Assembly: GCA_905182995.1 (NCBI GenBank)
Contig: CAJJDP010000058.1
Span: forward strand, 150,932-214,931
DNA from: Paramecium octaurelia
Lineage: Eukaryota; Ciliophora; Oligohymenophorea; Peniculida; Parameciidae
DNA: 64,000 bases
Direction of reading: 5' to 3'
Translations under genes and position numbers: made by a program
The notes under the pieces: generated by a model
What the model was told of the DNA's origin: nothing
Databases searched by the model: none
Seen by the model: only the letters and a program-made list of their open reading frames with translations
In this document: positions 1 to 12,454 of the stretch, piece by piece
Numbering within the stretch: the stretch's first letter is position 1
Layout: each line of letters starts with the position of its first letter

Positions 1-530
1 TATATATAAATTATTAATATTATACTTTATTTGTGAATATTCAAAACACATTTTTATGAATGTAGCCAAATTTTGTATGTTTTAAATATTATTTTGAGAA
101 AATTCTAATAACATTTTATCAAATGAAAATTTAATGATATATTAAATATATTAATTCTATGCTCAATTTGAATAGTGAAAAGAATTAATTTTGATTTATT
201 ATCAGCCTTGAATAATGGAGAAGATATTTATAAATTTACAAAGCAACAGATAACTAGCAATAACAAAGTAAACATATGTTAAGGATTATAAGAAATTTGC
301 TTAATTTACCCAATTTTTCCATAGATAAAATGAACTTTTCTCATCATAATGTTCCATTTATATTTATTGATATCAATTTTAGATCATATGATTGAAAATA
401 ATATTTTCATCTGACTTTGCTTGATTCTAAGATGAGATGTGCTCAGAATTATTTTGTAGTATATTTTATAAAAAAGTAATTGGCGATTAAGATTATAAAA
501 TTATAATCATTAAGATATGATTTAATAATC
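1..530. other. AT-rich flank, no gene seen
   Basis: Very AT-rich sequence with no frame that reads convincingly as protein under the ciliate code. It lies downstream of the minus-strand pseudokinase whose stop is at 531-533, so it probably holds that gene's 3' end and intergenic DNA. Confidence 0.5.
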
Positions 531-2275
531 TCAAATATGTAATTGGTCTAAATTATTTTCAGTTTAAACAAGTCTCAATTAACTCTTGGCTTAATTGAAA
601 TGGTTATATTACGAAGGCAACATTATATATTATTTGTTGTTCAATTAATCAATTAGATTACTTATTTAATGCTCTTCATCTAGAACCTCATTTAGACTTT
701 CTGAAGTCTTTCTAAGAGGGCTTAATTCTGGTTATTATTAGGTGAAAGGGCTGAATTCATATTTTGATAGGGGTAATTTAAGATTTATTGCTGTGCTCTA
801 AAGCGATTTTCTTTTTATATCATAATCACTTTGTTCTACCATTTCTATAATTGTTTTTAAACTTGGCAGATGCCTGTTGAAATTTTATTTTTGAGTTTTG
901 ATTTTATCCTTAGTATTGATAAACCATGCATGTTTTAATGCATCTTGAACCTAGATTCTTCGATTTGGATCGCTTTCAGTCATTTACTTAATCAAATCTA
1001 GTTAGCAAGCACTAAACAAAAATGGAAAATCTGAATCTTGGCATTTTTAAAACTTAATCTATTATTAAGTTATCAAGATTTCTTTATTATTTATTACTCT
1101 TTCAATAAATGAGTTATTTATTTTTTATGAGACACTATAAAAGCTAACTAACATCAAAATGATTCCTAACTAGTAAATATCGCTACAAACTGAAGGAGTT
1201 TAATTCTCATTAATTTCAGGTGCAAGAAGGTAGTCAGGAACAGCATTAACATAATAATCGACCTACTTTTATTTATATAGCTAAGATAGACAGTAAATCT
1301 TACTTTATAAATTGGATTGATAACATAGACTCCGAGCTATCCTGATTAATTAACAATAATGATATTGTCTAGATTTAAATTTCCATGAAAAAGATCTTCT
1401 TCTTATAAACTTCTTAAATTCTAAAGAACAGAAAAAATTATAAATGCTAAATCCGCCTGAGTAACAATGGTTTTCTGATTAGATAATAATTATTCAAAAG
1501 AATTACCAATAAATTAATCAGTTAGGAGATACAAAATATCATTATCGTCAAAAATACTAATGATAGGAAATACGTTTTAGATGTTAGTATTTCTCAATAT
1601 TTTAATATAATTATTAACAATTTCTTACAAATCATAGAATTTGAAAGTTTTACGATTGATAATTTAGGCTGCAAATTTTTTCTTTTTTTTCTTATGAGAT
1701 ACTGAGTAAAAATTTAAGCATATGTTATTTTAGATTCTGTATTTTTTTAGAAAATCAATTTATTTTGCTGATAATTTTAAAATCTTAAACCATTCTTTTT
1801 AGGACATAGGATGTTAGAATATTAAGATAAGTCTTCCTCCATTGTTTTATACTATAATCAAAAATAGTTAATTATGATGGCAATGGAATTTCTTTTTTTA
1901 GATTACACAGTCACTCAAAACAACACAATTAGTTTCTTAAAATATTAATAACCCATTAGCAATTGAAATGAATTTTAATTGCATTTAGTTATTAGACAAA
2001 ACATGACAAACGCCTTACATCTCGATATTTTCTATTTCAAAATGCAAGTCAATAAAAGACATCTATTATATTGTTGATTATAGTTCATTTATGTTTGGTT
2101 ATTTAAGTGCCCAATCTAAGCAAGCAGTTGATTCATTTGTTTTCAGCTTATTGAGTCTTTCATTATCAACTTTAATTACTCTCTTCTATTTCATAAAATC
2201 AGTATTTAATAATCTGATAAACTCAAAGATTAATTTATAAATATCACAAAAAAAACTCCAAATAAAATTTATCAT
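531..2275 (-). CDS. PH-domain pseudokinase
   Basis: A 573-residue protein with one 23-nt intron (1281-1303); the spliced length is a multiple of three. The N-terminal half resembles a PH domain (ending in the EWFKIL helix) and is followed by a protein-kinase fold. The kinase end is clear: VPDYLLAPEI (APE motif), SDIYQLGI (subdomain IX) and DPNRRIQVQDALKHAWF (subdomain XI). All three catalytic positions are changed. The ATP-binding lysine of VAIK is Gln (FAAQII, codon 1664-1666), HRD is HGN (1379-1387), and DFG is replaced by NPI just before the intron. The glycine loop is also unrecognisable. The reading frame is otherwise intact, so this looks like a maintained pseudokinase, probably a scaffold or allosteric partner, and not a decayed gene. 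The start at 2275 is the first ATG after an upstream in-frame TGA; in-frame ATGs at 2194 and 2062 are alternatives. Confidence 0.8.
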
Positions 2276-2331
2276 TTCAGATTTTTCAACAGATTGATTA
2301 TTTTAATATATGCTTCACATTACTAGTTTGC

Positions 2332-3163
2332 TCATTTCATAAAACTCTCAAACCATAATCTTAATTTATATGAAATATTTGCTTCATCCTTTTGTTTAAT
2401 TGACACTAAACATTAGTGATGATTTTGATAATTTAGAAACCAAATATTCATTTAGCCCTCCTTTTTCAATGGATTGTCTTGAAATTAGAATTATATAATC
2501 AAAAATCTTTAATTATTATTTTAATAATAAAGGTACTTTAATCAAATTATTTATAAAAATAACATCCTTATATATATTCTTATTTTCTAATATCTAATAG
2601 GGTTTAGTGGGTTGACAATTATGAGTTAAATTATCAATAATTAATATTAAATCAAATTATGAAAAAATAATTGAAAAATAGTTTTATAACAATTTGAGCT
2701 CCAATATCAAAATTAGAATGGCATGATCTTTATAATTTAATTAAATTAAAAAATGAGAGATCAGATTTAATATTCTAACAATTTTCCTAATTATTTTAAT
2801 ATTGGAAGGAAATTTTAAGTAATTACTTCAAAGTTTTACGATATTAGAAATATTCAGAAAATATAATTATTAAGATATCTTTATAGGAAAATCGTATCTA
2901 TTATAGGTTTGTTCTAAAACTAATAATCTTGATATTTGATTATATTAGCTATGTCTTTGTATTGACTATAGAAGACCTATTTTGAGAGTTATTTAAGATA
3001 CTTTTCAATTTATTATCTTTCTTCTTCATTTTAGTATTCAACTAATAGTTTAGATTTCGGTTTTTCAACTCTAAAATCCTGTGCTGCACACTTTTTGCTT
3101 CTTATAAATTTGTGTCTTTATGAAGTTTATCCATTTATTAAATACTTCTTTTGGATTATGCAT
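2332..3163 (-). CDS. poorly resolved multi-exon hypothetical gene
   Basis: Several minus-strand segments read as plausible protein, but I could not join them into one model. The N-terminal part begins MHNPKEVFNKW at 3163. A charged middle segment contains VEKPKSKLLVEYQNEEE. The last segment includes QDNPLKKEGQMNIWF and ends ESFMK at the TGA at 2332-2334. Frame changes between segments imply several short introns whose borders are unclear. Alternatively the gene is decaying. No family is recognised. It lies just upstream of the pseudokinase in the same orientation. Confidence 0.35.
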
Positions 3164-3727
3164 TTTTTTCAATGTATAAATATTAAGATTTGATACCATT
3201 AAAAAATACTCATCTATAAATTAGAGCGATAGGATAAAACATTATTTATAAAGAATGAGAAGAGATTATACATTAGAATTATCATTAAATTAATACCTAA
3301 TTTAAAGTGCAATTAACTAATAATAATAACTTATAAATACAAGTTCAAGATCGGGAAAAGACAGCAATTGACACATCCTAAAATAAAAAGTGATGAGGTT
3401 CTCCATCAATACTGAATTCATAAAGCAGATACAATGTTAAATCTCATAATAAATAAATAAATTCATATTGGATATTAATTAATGCAAGAATTTATATTAA
3501 CCATCACGTTTATCAAATACAAAAAAACGATTATGACTAGCAAATCAAATTAAAATCAAGAAATTAATAAGATATCGATGAACTCTTTTGATCAGAAAAA
3601 GTTGAAATATCAATATATCTATGCATTTTAATTCGCCAAAAAAGAGATAAAGTCATCTCATTTCTTTGATAGATTGATCCTTATTCATTTTATTAATATA
3701 ATACAATAAATATTAATTCGCGGTTTA
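3164..3727. other. AT-rich intergenic region
   Basis: Lies between the uncertain minus-strand gene and the XRCC1-like gene. A frame open from an ATG at 3533 runs in phase into the next gene, but its composition looks like untranslated leader. No other coding signal is seen. Confidence 0.4.
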
Positions 3728-5152
3728 ATGGCTTCATTAAAATACACCATTCATCAGACCACTACGAAAGATAGAGAGACTCTTGCAAATGGTATTGCTC
3801 ATATTTAATTTCCTACCAATGAGCATGTTTGGATAGTGCAGAATCCTTAAAAATATGAAACAATTGTAATTAAATTTGATATCCCATGTAAGATCAAGGA
3901 ATTCATCATAAGTATAAAATTGTCATTGAGTTTAGACACAAAATCATGTTCTTAGGTAAAAATCTCTTTATACAATATTACAGATGATGATGTTAAAATT
4001 TAATTGAAACAATTGGAAACAGTCAATTTTATAACATAGAACTTATAGAAAAAAATACTAAACCCTGACTTTGAAGAGAACACTTATTAATACGCAGAAA
4101 TTACATTTTATTGTTAGAATAATGAATTGTCAATAAAATCTCTACAAGTTCTTGGATAATCAGGCTAGAGTCAAACTCTATCATAATATGCATTATAATC
4201 TGAGACCAACCACATGAAATAGCAACCCAGGGCATCATAATTTCCATTGATTAAATCATCAGAGAAAGAATCCTTAATAATAGTATCTGATTTAAAAATA
4301 AATCCAACAAATTAGATTAGTTAAAGAAGCGCATAAATGGTGCAAAAATCTTAATAATTTTCTTTGTTCAATAAAACTTAATAATAAAAAAAACAATAAA
4401 ATACTGATAAATAAAGTGAAGATTCCTTATTATAAAGAGCATTTGAAGAGAGTCTTAAGACTCATAAAAGAGAATTGTAAAAATAAGAATAATAAGAACT
4501 TGAGATTGAAAAATAAATTGATGACATGTATTGCGAGGAAGAAAAAGACAACAATAATAAAAGAAATAATTTATAAAGTTCATATGACTCTATAAATAAA
4601 CAATTAGATGACGCATTGCTTAAACAATAGAGATTTTCATAACCTAAATAGATAGTTAAGTAATAATTATTTTCACCCATCAATGAAGAGAATAATGGTG
4701 TGATTAAAGTATAAATTATGAATGAGAATTATATGAGTGAACAAGAGTATGAGGAAATGATTTAATATCATTCAAACATGGTTAACAAAGATTTTGTGCA
4801 ATATCATAAAGCTTTAGAAGAATCTTTTTTCAAAGGTACTAGTCTTTTCGAACACATGAATTAATAATTTAAACCATTACAATATTAGCATGTCTATATT
4901 GTTAAAGATACATTGACTGATTATGAATATAAAAGATTAGAATTGAAAGTGATTAATTTTGGAGGGACAGTAGTTAAATAGGTTACTAACAAGACTACTA
5001 TCATAATTTCTGATAAGCCTATTCAAGTAGATAACAAGTATACTATTTTAATAATAGATAGAAAGTTTAATATTTATGTTTTGAGTACTAAGCTCTTGGA
5101 ATCTTGCAGTGTTGATAAATGGCCGCAATTTGAGAAGTATGAAGTGAAATGA
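3728..5152 (+). CDS. XRCC1-like protein with C-terminal BRCT domain
   Basis: Single exon, 474 residues. Residues about 1-140 resemble the beta-sandwich N-terminal domain of XRCC1: MASLKYTIHQTT, then YETIVIKFDIP and KIKEFIISIKLS. The middle (about 150-330) is Gln/Ser/Lys-rich and probably disordered. The last 85 residues look like a BRCT domain, with the hallmark VINFGGTVVKQVTNKTTIII and a final WPQFEKYEVK. XRCC1 is a scaffold for single-strand-break and base-excision repair that binds ligase III and polymerase beta. That role is inferred from the domain order, and the N-terminal match is by eye only. The start at 3728 is chosen because XRCC1 also begins almost directly with the first strand. 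The coding call is strong; the family name is moderate. Confidence 0.6.
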
Positions 5153-5221
5153 AAAAATTAATTTATTTGCTATTATTTATATGAAAAATAGAATTTTCAA
5201 TATTAATTTTAATTAATATAT

Positions 5222-5740
5222 TCATTATAATTTAAGTTCGTCTAGCTCTTATTTATTGTAAGTAGAATTATAAAATTTACTTATATATTTCATATGGTTC
5301 TTAACATCTTGAATTTTTTCACTTATCATTAGGTCGTGTATAATTTAAAATCCAGAAAAATATTGCCTAGATAATTCTGCTGCAACGGGATCATTAAACA
5401 ACCTAGTAAAATCTTGTCTTGAGAAGTTTTTCTTGTGTTCTCCATTCTTTAAGAATGCTTTGATAGCTTAATTTTCTGTATTTTTACTACCTAATAATGT
5501 TTGTGTTATGAATACATAAATATTTCTTTAAGAGGACTCCAAAATTTTTGGGAATGTTTTTAGTCTCAGATTTCTAAGGCTGCGGTTAATCTTTATCTTT
5601 AATTTTGCTGATCTTTCCTTTCTTAATAATTTTTTACGATTCTGAATCCTCCTACGATCCTTCAGTTGAAATAGAAGGTCTATGCCATACTTCTATTCTG
5701 GATTCTGGCATTTATTATGTTTGTGCTTCATCTTTAACAT
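5222..5740 (-). CDS. small basic hypothetical protein
   Basis: Intronless frame of 172 residues ending with TGA at 5222-5224. The first 60 residues are very basic (for example KDRRRIQNRKKLLRKER), and the rest looks helical, with SRQDFTRLFNDPVAAELSRQ. The basic N-terminus would fit an RNA- or DNA-binding or ribosome-associated protein, but I recognise no family. It converges on the XRCC1-like gene with 69 bp between the two stops. Confidence 0.6.
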
Positions 5741-5950
5741 ATTTATGAAAGGAAGAGTTGGGGTTAGAAAAATTGATTGTTGAGAATTTGAATGGTTGAT
5801 TATCCAATTACTATTAAATCATTTGAATTTGTATAAATAATTATTTATGTTATTAAATATATTCTATGAAGAGTAGGAATTATATGTTAATGATAAATGT
5901 AATAATATTTCATAATTTTAATTAATAATATCATATATCTAGAAGAACTA

Positions 5951-6325
5951 ATGTTATTCTTGGTAATCAACGTAGATGAACTCAGAAGTAGAATTCAACA
6001 GATATTTCAAAATCTATTTAAAGAAAAGGTTAAAATAAATATAAATGATTAAACCGATTATTCAATAAAAAAAGTAATAATTCTCTTTTAAAAAACATCT
6101 ATTATAATAATTTATCCAAGAAATTTTGATTTATACTAAAGAGGTTAATATCTGAATTAAATCTTTTAAGAACTAATAAATTAAAATTAAATAAAAATCT
6201 TTAAAGAATTATTTCTATTAGAGTAAAATGTTTAGTGGTAATATAATACATTAAATTAGTTGATAAAGCAACATAATTCAGATTTAGGTTATTTGAAAAT
6301 ATCTGCTTTTCAGAAGAGGTAATGA
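5951..6325 (+). CDS. small hypothetical protein
   Basis: Intronless frame of 124 residues starting MLFLVINVDELRSRIQ. It is rich in Ile, Gln, Leu and Lys and probably helical. No motif is recognised. It sits between two minus-strand genes and converges on the CCT-domain gene, with 48 bp between the stops. Because TAA and TAG are sense codons here, AT-rich DNA can stay open by chance for this length, so this is only a probable gene. Confidence 0.4.
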
Positions 6326-6373
6326 AGTAAAGAAAAAAAAAAGTAAGAATTCATAACTTTTAAATGTTAAAAC

Positions 6374-7268
6374 TCATATATTTAGGGATCTTTCACTTCT
6401 AATAGCTCCAAACTTTTCAGTTAACAAATTTTTAATCTTAATGTAATCATTATGTGTCCATGATTTAATTGTGTCTTGTTGATTCAACATTTTTAATGCC
6501 TAATTATATATAGAATGAATTACTTAAGTCCATGTAACAAATCTTCCTTTAACTCTTAATCGCTCTTCAGCTACTTTTTATCTAATATGATAGTGAACTT
6601 TCTTTTCGTAAGTTCGACTATGCTTTTTTTCAAGGTATCTAGCTACTTTCTATTTTCTAGCCATTTCTTTTAATGATTCATGATTAGTGGATGTGCACAG
6701 TTATTCTACCCAATCTTCAAATTATAGTGTCTCTTCATCATTAAGAATCTCATCACATAATCCAATTTTGATTCTCAAGATATCATCTGATTTAATATAA
6801 TTAGATATAAATTCTTCTTATTTCTGGGATGGCTGGAACCTCATTCTCAAATTAGAAAAGCGCTCATCTACATTAGTTGGAATTGGAAGATTTTTTGGAT
6901 ACGAGAACTTTTTTAAATTTTCTCTTTATAACATCACAGCTAGTATTTCTAAGTCCCCCATAGCATGATGATCTAGTGATTGCTCATTGGTTGAACATTC
7001 TTCAATAAAAACCTTCTTTTTTGGATCCTCTTCTAGATGAAATTCATCTAGAGTTTAAAGAATTGGTTTCTTAAATAAAGAGATTTAGTAAGGAGAATAG
7101 ACAGGCACTTAGTCATCTTCTTAGAATTGATCAATTTACTAAGATTATGAAAATTTATACTTCTTCTTCATCACCTCTGTAATGTGGTTCATCTAAGAGT
7201 TTATGTTGGTTATCGATTTCTTATATCTATTCCATGCATCCTTATCTCACGTCTTGGTTAGTACTCAT
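6374..7268 (-). CDS. CCT-domain protein
   Basis: 290 residues with one 22-nt intron (7139-7160); the spliced length is a multiple of three. Near the C-terminus it carries HSRTYEKKVHYHIRQKVAEE followed by RLRVKGRFV. This matches the CCT motif (CONSTANS/CO-like/TOC1): an Arg/Lys-rich helix, then a basic KGRF end. In plants the CCT motif binds DNA together with NF-Y subunits or mediates protein contacts and nuclear import. Here a nuclear, transcription-linked role is inferred. No B-box or response-regulator domain is visible in the N-terminal 190 acidic residues. Confidence 0.6.
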
Positions 7269-7524
7269 TTGAAGGCAAGATTTTATATTTTTAAAAAAAA
7301 TCCTTTGAATTACGTCTATTACACTTATACGCTTTAATATCCCTCAGCTTCTACTCTTTATTAACGAATAATATTATAAACGAGACTTATTAAAGAATTT
7401 TGGATAATTTAATATTATCAGAATTAATATATTACTTTTATTCAATCTATGAATTTAATACAAATTAATAATTGTATAAAATGATTAACAATTTATGATC
7501 ACAATTATATAAATAGTAAGTATT

Positions 7525-9104
7525 TCATATATGATAAATTTATTGCTTCTCGTCATCTTCTATTACAGAATCAAGTTTGTCATTAACAATATTTTCGATA
7601 TGGGAAATATTATAAGATGATCCTTTACTACTAAGACTTTCTAAAGAATTCATTTAACAAAAGGAAGGATAATAGAATTAGAAATCTGCGTATTTTCTAG
7701 GACTTTTAGATCTTTTTTGTTATTCAATCCTTATCTTATAAGATGTTGGATTGCACCTTTTAATTTAAGCAGCCTGACATTCTTATCCAATAGAATGTGT
7801 TTCCTTTTAATCAACTAAATTCAATTAAATTAAATACAAATTTAAGTTATCCCTGAGAACCCTGTTGCTTTATCCAGTATTTCTTACAGAATGTTGATAT
7901 TTTCCAGTTTGCAATTAAAATATGGATGGTTTAAACATTACTATGCTGAATATCTGGTTTTTGGATTTGGATCTAACATAGCTTTCAATAAACTAAAAGC
8001 TTCCTTTTATAATTTGAATTCGAATTCTTGAAAATTTATTTAGCATTATTTATTCTTTTCCATTATTTCGAGAGTGTTTTCTGCTCTAAATAAGGTCCTC
8101 TTTGTTAATCTTAGGTATATATAAAATTACTTACAATTTATAGAAGATAACACCTGCGCTAAAGATATCACATTTTTAAGTAAAATACTCTTCATTATTA
8201 TAATTTTAGAGAATTTCCGGTGCTATATATCCAGGTGTTCCACAGACACATAATTTTTAGAGAGGTTCTTAATATGTGGCCAATCCAAAATCAATTATTT
8301 TAAGAGATGTTATATCATTTGGCTTTTATAAAAGTATATTTTCGAGTTTGATATCCCTATGAATAATTTTCTTTGAGTCTAAGTAATTCAAAGCTGTTAT
8401 AATTACCTAATTAATATACAAATGTTGTTTACTTTAATTGCTTCCCTTATCTGAAAGGAGGGCAACTGATCATCTGGATATGTTTTAATGTAGTTGTAGA
8501 GAGTATGACCTTCCAAATAATCAGTCACGATATAATATGAATTCTCTCCTTAATAGATCTCATATAACTTAATAAAACTTGGATGATCTATTTTCTATAG
8601 GATTTCAATCTCCTATTTTAATCTATTCTTAAAATTAAGAATAAAACAATACAATTCTATCACTTGATTTCTTTTATAACAAGTATTTCTTAGAAATGCA
8701 CTTGGCTGCATAATTTGATATACTCTTTTTACATTTTACTAGACAAACCTTTGAAGATGCTCCTTAACCTAAAATTTAATTTGAATCATAGAATATTGAA
8801 ATGTTCCCAAAAAAGACTCTTGCTGACAAGTGTATTTTAAGTAAGTTTAATGAATTATGATCAGAATCAAACCATTTTATCCGATTGTTATAATAAATTC
8901 CAAATGCACACAATTCTTCGTTTTCAGATGCTTTCCACATTACTCTTGTCTCCCATTTGTATGGTATAACATACTTTGCATTTAACATATTTTTATGCTA
9001 AATATATGTATATTTTCTTATACTTCACTCAAAATCATCTCATCATCATGCACTTCTAAATAATATGTTTTGCTTTTTAATATATGCTTTCTTAAACAAC
9101 TCAT
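7525..9104 (-). CDS. PH-domain serine/threonine kinase, CAMK-like
   Basis: 484 residues with five introns (26, 25, 26, 25 and 23 nt); the spliced length is a multiple of three. The first intron (8998-9023) joins a short exon beginning MSCLRKHILKSKTYYLEV to the rest, completing an N-terminal PH-like domain of about 95 residues. The kinase domain follows, with GQGASSKV (glycine loop), YAAKCI (lysine), HRDIKLEN (catalytic loop), IDFGLA, GTPGYIAPEIL and DPNPKTRYSAQQCLNHPYF. All catalytic residues are present, so it should be active. The C-terminal 110 residues are basic and low in complexity, with no EF-hands, so it is not a CDPK. The PH-then-kinase order matches the nearby pseudokinase at 531-2275, which may be a paralogue. 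Confidence 0.85.
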
Positions 9105-9389
9105 TTGATAGATCACTTACATTTATATTTTTATTACTTTTTATTAATATAAGAATAATGTGTAAAATTTATTTGAATTCAAATCTAATCTATTGAATTT
9201 ATCATATTATATTCATTAATGGATCACTTATTTTGATAGTATTAAATATTAGTTATTTATAAAACTATAATCAAATGATATAAACGAATAACTATTACAT
9301 AAAGAATAGTAACACTCAGTGAGCTCATATCACTTTATTATATAAATTCATAGTAATCATACTAATTAATAACTGAATAAAATAAATAT

Positions 9390-11654
9390 ATGTTTAACAA
9401 CTACAAATTGAAATTTAAAGAAAACGAGCATTTTGATCAATTCAAAGATAAGCTTGAAGATAGTTTAAAAGAAGAATTCTTTCTCCTAATTGATGAAATT
9501 GAATCATAATTAAATCAACATGTTTATGAATAAGAAAAGTTGTTAGATTAGATAAATAATTTGTAATTACAAACACAAAATAAATTAGATTAAGAATTGG
9601 CCAAGTATACTTTATTCAAAATTATATATTAGCAACTTTGAATATCAAAAATAAATAAATTAGCTGAATGAATAATTGTAGCAACAAAATACTCAAATTT
9701 CATTTTTAAATAAATCAATGAAAAATGTCTATGTTGAACAAATAGATTTGTTTTCACCAATCAAAGCGCCTTCTCTCTCTCCTTAAATTACTAGGACATA
9801 ATGTAATATAATCTATTTTATTGATTAGCCATTAATAAACAAGTTAAAAGAAAACTCTTAATGACAGAAAAAGAAAATGATAATCATGGTAATTGTTACA
9901 GTAGCATAAAAAAAATAAGATAGAATGATTATTTTCTTGATGAATAAGAATTTCTGATTTTTTTTAAGGAACAATGTATGAAAGATTTCTTAGATAAATA
10001 AATAGAAAGAGAATAAGAATTATTTAGTTTATGGTAGAAAATGTAAAATTAGAGTTTAGAGAAATGTTAATTATTACAATAAACGATTGATCTTGCATGT
10101 TCTTAGATGGATGCCTATAAATAACAATATAATTCGGATATTAAAATCTATACCGATGTACTCTAATAATTGGAAATGAGAGTATCAAAATACTAGATTG
10201 CCTTTCAATAGATACTTTAAAATAATCTCACTTAAATTGAACTTAATAATATTATTCAATTAGCTAAAACTTTAAATTCAGAATTTAATAATGTTAATGA
10301 TTTGGATAAATTAATTGATCTCCTTATGGAATTTAATTAGACAAGCCAGAAATTTAATATGAGTCTTCAAAACAATTAAAATATCAAGATTTAGAATTTG
10401 CAAACCCACATTTTAGAATTAGAATAATAGAAGAAAGAATATAATGATGTCAAAGAACAAAGATAAGAATTATTAGAATTGAGTTAATAGATGAATAGTA
10501 AAATCATACAGTAGTCTAATTAGATTGAAGAAATGAATCAGCAAATAGTATCTCTCACCTAATTATTTGCTAAAGCCTTATAAGATTTAGAAAGAATTCA
10601 AGGAGAGAATGAAACACTAAGAAAATCTTATAATTGCAACACTAACTTTAGCAATAATATTACAACAAGAACATAGGAAGGGAGTGTGAGTTTAAAGAAT
10701 CACTTTATAGCTAATAGATATTCTACATACATTCCTAGAGAAAGTTTTAGTTGCAAAAATTCTTATAGAATTGATTAAAGATAAACCAATTTCAGTTCGG
10801 ACTTTAAAAAATCACAATCTAATTATGAGCTTGATGACATTTACTATTTATTGGATTAATTGTTAAATCAAGGTTATTCAAATAACGCGCTCGATTTCAT
10901 TAACAATGTAAATAATTAAGTATAAATATAGTTTCAATGTTCAAGTGGTAATTTCAAAATTCAGATGCTATGGCAAAAGTTGAAAGATTTCTTAGTGATA
11001 GCCTACTATTCTTATAATTAATAAGATGAAATTTTTACATCATTAAACAAATTTATAACTGATCTGAAATTGCCAATTAACTAATTTGAATTTATCATTG
11101 AGGATGGGTTATAGCACACTGTAAGTAAATTGGAATCTAATTCTATTTTATTGTGTTAGTTGTTACATAGATTGGCATCTGATATTCATGATATGAAATT
11201 ATCATAATCTTATATTGTTGACTCAAACATCAAGTCAGAATCTTAGAAAGATTATTCTTAATGCATCATGCAAGAATTAACCAATTTATCAAAACAACTA
11301 ATTCATATTTGTTAAGAAAATGATGACATTATAGTCTTGCAAATTGAAAGGTAGATTGAAATCCAAGAATAATTAAAATTATAAAGAAATAGATAATTAA
11401 GAGACATTTAAACTAGTACTTGCAAAATATTAATGGAATTGTTTAAGGAGTGGAAATAAAATTATCTTAATATTTCATAGATCTTGTTGATCTTATGCAA
11501 AGGTTGGCAATAATTACAATAACAAAAATAAGATCGAGTTTTAGAAGGAATAATGAAAAATGTACATGATGAAATAAAATAATTATAAAAATCCAATTTA
11601 GGATAAATTATTAGTTAAGAATTGAAAGCATTTTCATTTATATATAAATCATGA
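9390..11654 (+). CDS. coiled-coil protein
   Basis: 736 residues with two introns (28 and 26 nt); the spliced length is a multiple of three. Two coiled-coil regions are seen: about residues 10-80, and a long one at about 120-400 rich in Gln, Glu and Leu. A Ser/Asn-rich linker follows, then a mixed helical C-terminal half containing FNTFITDLKLP-like segments. A 24-nt stretch around 10910 has GT..AG ends and no stop, and could be a further in-frame intron. No enzymatic motif is seen. A structural role in basal bodies, cortex or cilia is a guess from composition. Confidence 0.75.
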
Positions 11655-11708
11655 AATCTATAATTTAAAAAAAGTTCCTAAATATGGTAATTCTAGTGCT
11701 CTTCTTGA

Positions 11709-12320
11709 TCTTAATCTTTTCCTATTCTTTCTTCCTTTTATTTGCCAAAGAATCAATTAACAGATAATGAGAATCTTGCGATTCAAGATGAAATAAATAT
11801 AATAGATATATACTGTTATTCTCTATTCATGTAACTTTAATTGGAGATCTAAGGCTATAAGTAGGAATGACTATAGCAAAACAAACCATTTTAATAATAA
11901 TAGCAATTCTAATCCATTTAAAGAGAAATAATTTCTCTAAGATTTTATAGGAACTAAAAATATCAATAATTATCAAATAAGAAAGAATAGCAGAAGCAAC
12001 ATTTATTTTGAAAATATTATCATCATTAGCTATAATTTCGCTGTATTAATGAAAAATCTAATTTCCAGTATTTACAAATTAACAATTAAAGACTAGAATA
12101 ACAATAATCTAACCCTAACATTAAGATTTTATTACATATTTAATATTAGAATGATAGATTAAGAAAATGTGTATTAATTATTGAGTACAAGACTATAATA
12201 ATAAAGATATCCAATTGTTCTTTAGAATTGGTTAAAGTATTCCCTTAAAGGATTATAGTCAATAAACATATACGAAGTACAGATTTCAGAAGATATATCT
12301 ACCTGCCATTTCATTTTTGA
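11709..12320 (+). CDS. uncertain gene, C-terminal part only
   Basis: Downstream of the coiled-coil gene's TGA, plus-strand frames again look protein-like. Segments include SFPILSSFYLPKNQLTDN, then NDYSKTNHFN, and at the end DRLRKCVLIIEYKTIIIK with IIVNKHIRSTDFRRY. They join if a 34-nt intron near 11831-11864 and a 26-nt intron near 12034 are removed. No in-frame ATG was found upstream, and a competing frame stays open to 12357. The end resembles a beta-rich adaptor-like domain, but I cannot name it. It could be a gene with an unseen 5' exon, a 3' extension of the preceding gene, or a decaying sequence. Confidence 0.3.
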
Positions 12321-12454
12321 ACTCTTGAAAATTTCTTATTCAAATTATATAAAATGAGATCAGGCATATTAATTTATTTAATTATGTGGTAAATCATTAA
12401 TTAATTAAGAAAGCAAATTTTTTTTAATATTACTCTTAATAACCATCAACAACA

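Noticed and set aside
531-2275. Reading the first gene as a decayed kinase pseudogene
   Set aside because: At first glance the motifs look broken, but a full minus-strand model with one intron has no internal stop and an exact codon count. The altered residues are confined to the catalytic positions.
3533-3727. In-phase 65-codon upstream extension of the XRCC1-like gene
   Set aside because: The composition is that of AT-rich leader, and the XRCC1 family starts almost at the first domain strand, so ATG 3728 was kept.
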